64,000 nucleotides of DNA from Pseudorhodoferax sp. Leaf265 (lineage in GTDB: Bacteria; Pseudomonadota; Gammaproteobacteria; Burkholderiales; Burkholderiaceae_C). The stretch covers positions 101,130-165,129 of the forward strand of contig NZ_LMMT01000005.1 in the NCBI RefSeq assembly GCF_001422365.1, written 5' to 3'. Each line of letters begins with the position of its first letter. The stretch's first letter is position 1. Positions 61,242 through 64,000 of this stretch are shown piece after piece. The notes below the pieces were generated by a model. The model was not told where the DNA came from. It was given only the letters and a program-made list of their open reading frames with translations, and ran no database searches. A program made the position numbers and the translations under genes.

Positions 61242-62705
61242 TCAGCCCATGCGGTGGGCGGACAGCTTCTGGTACAGCGCTGCGCGCGAGATGCCGAGCG
61301 CGCGTGCGGCGGCCACCTTGCTGCCGCCATGGGCCTCGAGCGCGGCGGAGATCGCCAGGCGTTCCGCCGTGAGAAGGGCGTCGGCCAGCGGTTGCACCGC
61401 GGCGTCGGTGGTCGCGGCGACGGGCCGCTCGGTGGGCAGCGGCATGGCGCCGGGCTTCGGTGCAGGCAGTGACGCCGCGACGTGCGCCGCGCTCAGGTGC
61501 GGTGTATCGCTTTGCAGCAGCGCGCGTTCCAGGGTGTTGCGCAGTTCGCGCACGTTGCCGGGCCAATCGTGCTGCTGGAGCAGCGCCAAGCCATGCGCGT
61601 CGATGTCGACCGCCTGCCCCATGCGTGCCCCGATGTCTTCCAGCAGGTGCTCCACCAGCAGGGGCAGGTCGTCCAGCCGCTCGCGCAGTGGCGGCAGCCG
61701 CAGCGCAAGCACGGCCAGCCGGTAGTACAGGTCGGCACGGAAGCGGCCCTCGGCCACGCGTTGGCCCAGATCGAAGCTGCTGGCCGCAATCACCCGCACA
61801 TCCAACCGCAGCAGGCGGTTGGCGCCCAGCGGCTCGATCTCCTGTTCCTGCAGCACGCGCAACAGCTTGGGCTGCAGGGCCATGGGCATGTCGCCCACCT
61901 CGTCCAGGAACAGCGTGCCGCCGTCGGCCAGCTTGAACTTGCCGTCGCGGCCACGGCGGTCCGCCCCGGTGTAGGCACCGGGTGCGACGCCGAACAGTTC
62001 GGCCTCCAGCAGCGCTTCGGGGATGGCGGCGGCGTTGACGCTGACGAAGGGCCGCGCCGCACGCGGGGACACATGGTGGATGGCATGGGCCAGCAACTCC
62101 TTGCCGGTGCCGGTCTCGCCGCACAGCAGCACGGTGGCGTCCAGCTGTGCCGCGCGCCGTGCCTGGCGTTTGACCTCGTTCGCCGGTGCCGACGTGCCGA
62201 GGAATGCCGCCAGGCTGTAGCGCGCACGGCGGTTGTCGGCCAGTTCGCGCTCGGCCGCCTGCAGCCGCGCCTGCAACTGCTGCAGCTTGGCCATGACGGG
62301 CTTGAGCCCGTCCACCCGCTCGTACAGCACGAAGCCGATGGCGCCCGCCAAGTGGCCCTGCTCGTCACGCAGCGGTAGCCGCGTGACCACCACGTGCTCC
62401 GCACCGAGCGGCATGATGTCCACCACGATGGGCTTTCCGCTGCGCGCGACTTCACGCAGCGCGCTGTGGGGAATGATCTCCTCGATCGGCCGGCCCAGCG
62501 CGGCCCGGGCATCGTCCAGGCCGACCTTGCGCGCGTACTTGTCGTTGATCCACGCCACGCGCGCCTCCATGTCGACGGCGACGGCGCCCTCGCACAGGTC
62601 TTCCAGGCGGTCAAACAACGAGCGGATGGCCAGCATGCGGATGCTGGCGGCGCTGTGGCCCAGGACGCCGTCGGGCCAGGCTTCGGTGTGCGCCGCTGCA
62701 GTCAT
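61242..62705 (-). CDS. PAS-containing sigma-54-dependent activator
   Basis: A 487-residue enhancer-binding protein. A PAS sensor (about 30-130) is joined by a coiled coil (135-160) to an AAA+ domain with Walker A GETGTGKE (196-203), a GAYTGA sigma-54 loop (243-248; Tyr replaces the usual Phe) and Walker [11 protein letters not shown] (262-271). A Fis-type helix-turn-helix ends the protein (GGSKVAAARALGISRAALYQ). The ATG at 62705 has a GAGGGGA Shine-Dalgarno; the longer frame would run through the regulatory region. It diverges from a GntP-type permease gene that has a -24/-12 promoter, so that gene is its obvious target. The PAS ligand is unknown. Confidence 0.92.
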   Translation of the reverse strand: MTAAAHTEAWPDGVLGHSAASIRMLAIRSLFDRLEDLCEGAVAVDMEARVAWINDKYARKVGLDDARAALGRPIEEIIPHSALREVARSGKPIVVDIMPLGAEHVVVTRLPLRDEQGHLAGAIGFVLYERVDGLKPVMAKLQQLQARLQAAERELADNRRARYSLAAFLGTSAPANEVKRQARRAAQLDATVLLCGETGTGKELLAHAIHHVSPRAARPFVSVNAAAIPEALLEAELFGVAPGAYTGADRRGRDGKFKLADGGTLFLDEVGDMPMALQPKLLRVLQEQEIEPLGANRLLRLDVRVIAASSFDLGQRVAEGRFRADLYYRLAVLALRLPPLRERLDDLPLLVEHLLEDIGARMGQAVDIDAHGLALLQQHDWPGNVRELRNTLERALLQSDTPHLSAAHVAASLPAPKPGAMPLPTERPVAATTDAAVQPLADALLTAERLAISAALEAHGGSKVAAARALGISRAALYQKLSAHRMG

Positions 62706-62770
62706 GCGTCCCCTCGGGCTTTCTCGTTGACTTTGTTGTCGTGTGGCGCGGTCAACCCACTGCCGCCATG

Positions 62771-62820
62771 TGTCCAGGTGACTGTACACCTGGTCCATGG
62801 CCTGTCCAGGAACGTGTACA
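62771..62820 (+). promoter_or_regulatory. Tandem upstream activator sites for the sigma-54 promoter
   Basis: TGTCCAGG-N4-TGTACA occurs twice, at 62771-62788 and 62803-62820, 32 bp apart (three helical turns). Each is embedded in a dyad: CCAGGTG-N6-CACCTGG at 62774-62793 and GGCCTGT-N12-ACAGGCC at 62799-62824. They lie about 64-113 bp upstream of the -24 element, the normal distance for enhancer-binding proteins, and next to the gene for one. Confidence 0.7.
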
Positions 62821-62881
62821 GGCCGCCGCAGGGATGCGCCGTTCTGGCTCCAAAACGTTTGGGTTAACCCTTGGTTTCGGC

Positions 62882-62898
62882 TTGGCACAGTCTTCGCA
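62882..62898 (+). promoter_or_regulatory. Sigma-54 (-24/-12) promoter of the GntP-type permease
   Basis: TTGGCACAGTCTTCGCA matches the RpoN consensus at the -24 TTGGCAC and has TCGC for the -12 TTGC. The invariant GG (62884) and GC (62896) are exactly 10 bases apart. Transcription would begin near 62908, some 30 nt before the start codon. Confidence 0.78.
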
Positions 62899-62938
62899 CA
62901 GGAGGCAGGGACCGCTCACTCTTTCGGAGACAACTCCC

Positions 62939-63907
62939 ATGCTCGGCATCGTTGGCATCTTCGCGTCTTTGGCGCTGCTCATCTTCCTGGCCCACCGCGG
63001 CTGGAACGTCATCTTCATCTCGCCACTGTGCGCCGCCGTGGCGGTGGCCTTCAACATCGGCGACCTGCCCTTCTTCGCCAGCTACACGCAAATCTTCATG
63101 CCGGCGCTGGGCAGCTACTTCGCCACCTACTTCCCGCTGTTCCTGCTCGGCGCGGTGTTCGGCAAGCTGATGGACGAATCGGGCGCGGCGCGCGCCATCG
63201 CCCACCAGATCGTGCGCTGGGTCGGTGGCGAGCGCGCCATCCTGGCCGTGGTGCTGGCCTGTGCGCTGCTGACCTACGGCGGCGTGTCGCTGTTCGTGGT
63301 GGCCTTCTCGGTCTACCCGATCGCGGCCTCGCTGTTCCGCGAGGCGCAGATCCCCAAGCGGCTGATCCCGGCCGCCATCGGCCTCGGAAGCTTCACCTTC
63401 ACGATGGTGGCGCTGCCGGGCACGCCGGCGATCCAGAACGCGATCCCGATCCCGTTCTTCAAGACCACCATCTACGCCGCACCCGGCATGGGCCTGGTGG
63501 CGGCGGTGTTCATGTTCGCCACCGGCATGCTGTGGCTGTCGCGGCGCACCGCCGCCGCGCGCAAGGCCGGCGAAGGCTATGGCGAGCACAAGGAGGAGTT
63601 CGCCGCGGTGGACAACTCCAACCTGCCGTCCTTCTTCCTCGCGCTGCTGCCCATCCTGCTCGTGATCGGCCTGAACTTCCTGCTCTCCAAGTACGTGATC
63701 CCGGCCTTCGACCACAGCGAGCTGGCCACGGCCAGGTTCAAGAACATCGACCTCAAGAAGGTGCTGGCCATCTGGGCCATCATCGGCGCCATGCTGGCCG
63801 CCATCGTGGTGCTGGCACTGACCAACCGCAAGCGCATCGCCGACCTGCAGGGCGCCATCAACAAGGGCACGCTGGGCTCGCTGCTGCCCATGGCCAACAC
63901 CTGTTGA
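62939..63907 (+). pseudogene. GntP-family permease gene truncated by an insertion sequence
   Basis: The 322-residue reading frame encodes the first two-thirds of a GntP/citrate-type anion permease (normally about 440-460 residues), with at least seven hydrophobic segments. LLTYGGVSLFVVAFSVYP and TMVALPGTPAIQNAIPIPF are family motifs. The frame stops at LLPMANTC, just where relatives continue with the conserved EVGYG segment, and IS21-like terminal sequence begins at the break. GGAG lies 9 nt before the ATG at 62939. The upstream sigma-54 promoter and divergent activator are intact. The remainder, and possible transport activity, are lost unless the partial protein functions. Confidence 0.82.
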
Positions 63908-64000
63908 TTTCCACGCAGAACTGACCCACTGCCACAGGTAATTTCCGTCCAAATCTGACCCACGTAAGAACCCTAACCTGCTGCTTTTTGCGGCAGGAGC
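63902..64000 (+). mobile_element. Terminal segment of an IS21-family insertion sequence
   Basis: Sequence from TGTTGATTTCC at 63902 resembles IS21-family ends: it opens with TG and contains two copies of a terminal repeat, GATTTCCACGCAGAACTGAC and AATTTCCGTCCAAATCTGAC, each followed by CCAC. Near the edge CCTGC...GCAGG may form a hairpin, and AGGAGC would suit the transposase gene istA just outside the window. The rest of the element, the other end and the target duplication are not visible. Family assignment is from recalled end sequences. Confidence 0.72.

Overview
The window is very G+C-rich and densely coded on both strands. Gene content points to a betaproteobacterium of the Burkholderiales, most likely a Comamonadaceae-type organism (Variovorax/Acidovorax-like). 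The clues are the aerobic box pathway for benzoyl-CoA, five stand-alone Bug/TctC periplasmic binding proteins, and a CCCCC/GGGGG hairpin repeat of the kind found in that family. The assignment is inferred from gene content; no rRNA or tRNA gene is present to confirm it.

Positions 1-15.7 kb hold an organosulfur-scavenging region. It has four DszC/SfnB-type flavin monooxygenases of acyl-CoA dehydrogenase fold, a receiver-less sigma-54 activator resembling SfnR, an NfsA-type NADPH:flavin reductase, a class V aminotransferase/desulfurase-like enzyme, a TauD-family dioxygenase and a DszA/NtaA-type FMN monooxygenase. Three solute-binding proteins and a fused amino-acid ABC permease are interleaved. 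Several units share a promoter-like module built on CCTAGA. A hybrid sensor kinase (15.9-18.0 kb) and a small unknown gene follow.

Positions 18.3-34.7 kb are the benzoate locus. boxR, boxC, boxB and boxA run leftward. A DUF4863 gene, boxD, benzoate-CoA ligase, an alpha/beta hydrolase and a complete branched-chain-type ABC transporter (SBP, livH, livM, livG, livF) run rightward, followed by a tannase/feruloyl-esterase-like lipoprotein. TGCA boxes at the boxC promoter and the divergent promoter fit BoxR repression relieved by benzoyl-CoA.

Positions 34.7-52.2 kb are a series of small catabolic islands, each with its own regulator: a DUF4143 ATPase with a probable leaderless promoter; an FAD oxidoreductase, Bug protein and LysR regulator; a Crp/Fnr regulator divergent from a BKACE, Liv-type SBP, 3-hydroxyacyl-CoA dehydrogenase and feruloyl-CoA-synthase-like operon; and an IclR regulator divergent from an amidohydrolase, two Bug proteins, a CoA-transferase, a citryl-CoA-lyase-like protein and another Bug protein. 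The IclR island has three near-identical operators.

Positions 52.2-60.8 kb encode a type I secretion system (TolC-like, HlyD-like, LapB-like ABC exporter) with its probable substrate, a 986-residue calcium-binding SdrD-B-repeat protein, next to a PEP-CTERM protein. The right end (61.2-64.0 kb) has a PAS-containing sigma-54 activator divergent from a GntP-type permease gene. The intergenic region between them shows tandem activator sites and a -24/-12 promoter. The permease gene is cut short by what appears to be the end of an IS21-family element running out of the window.
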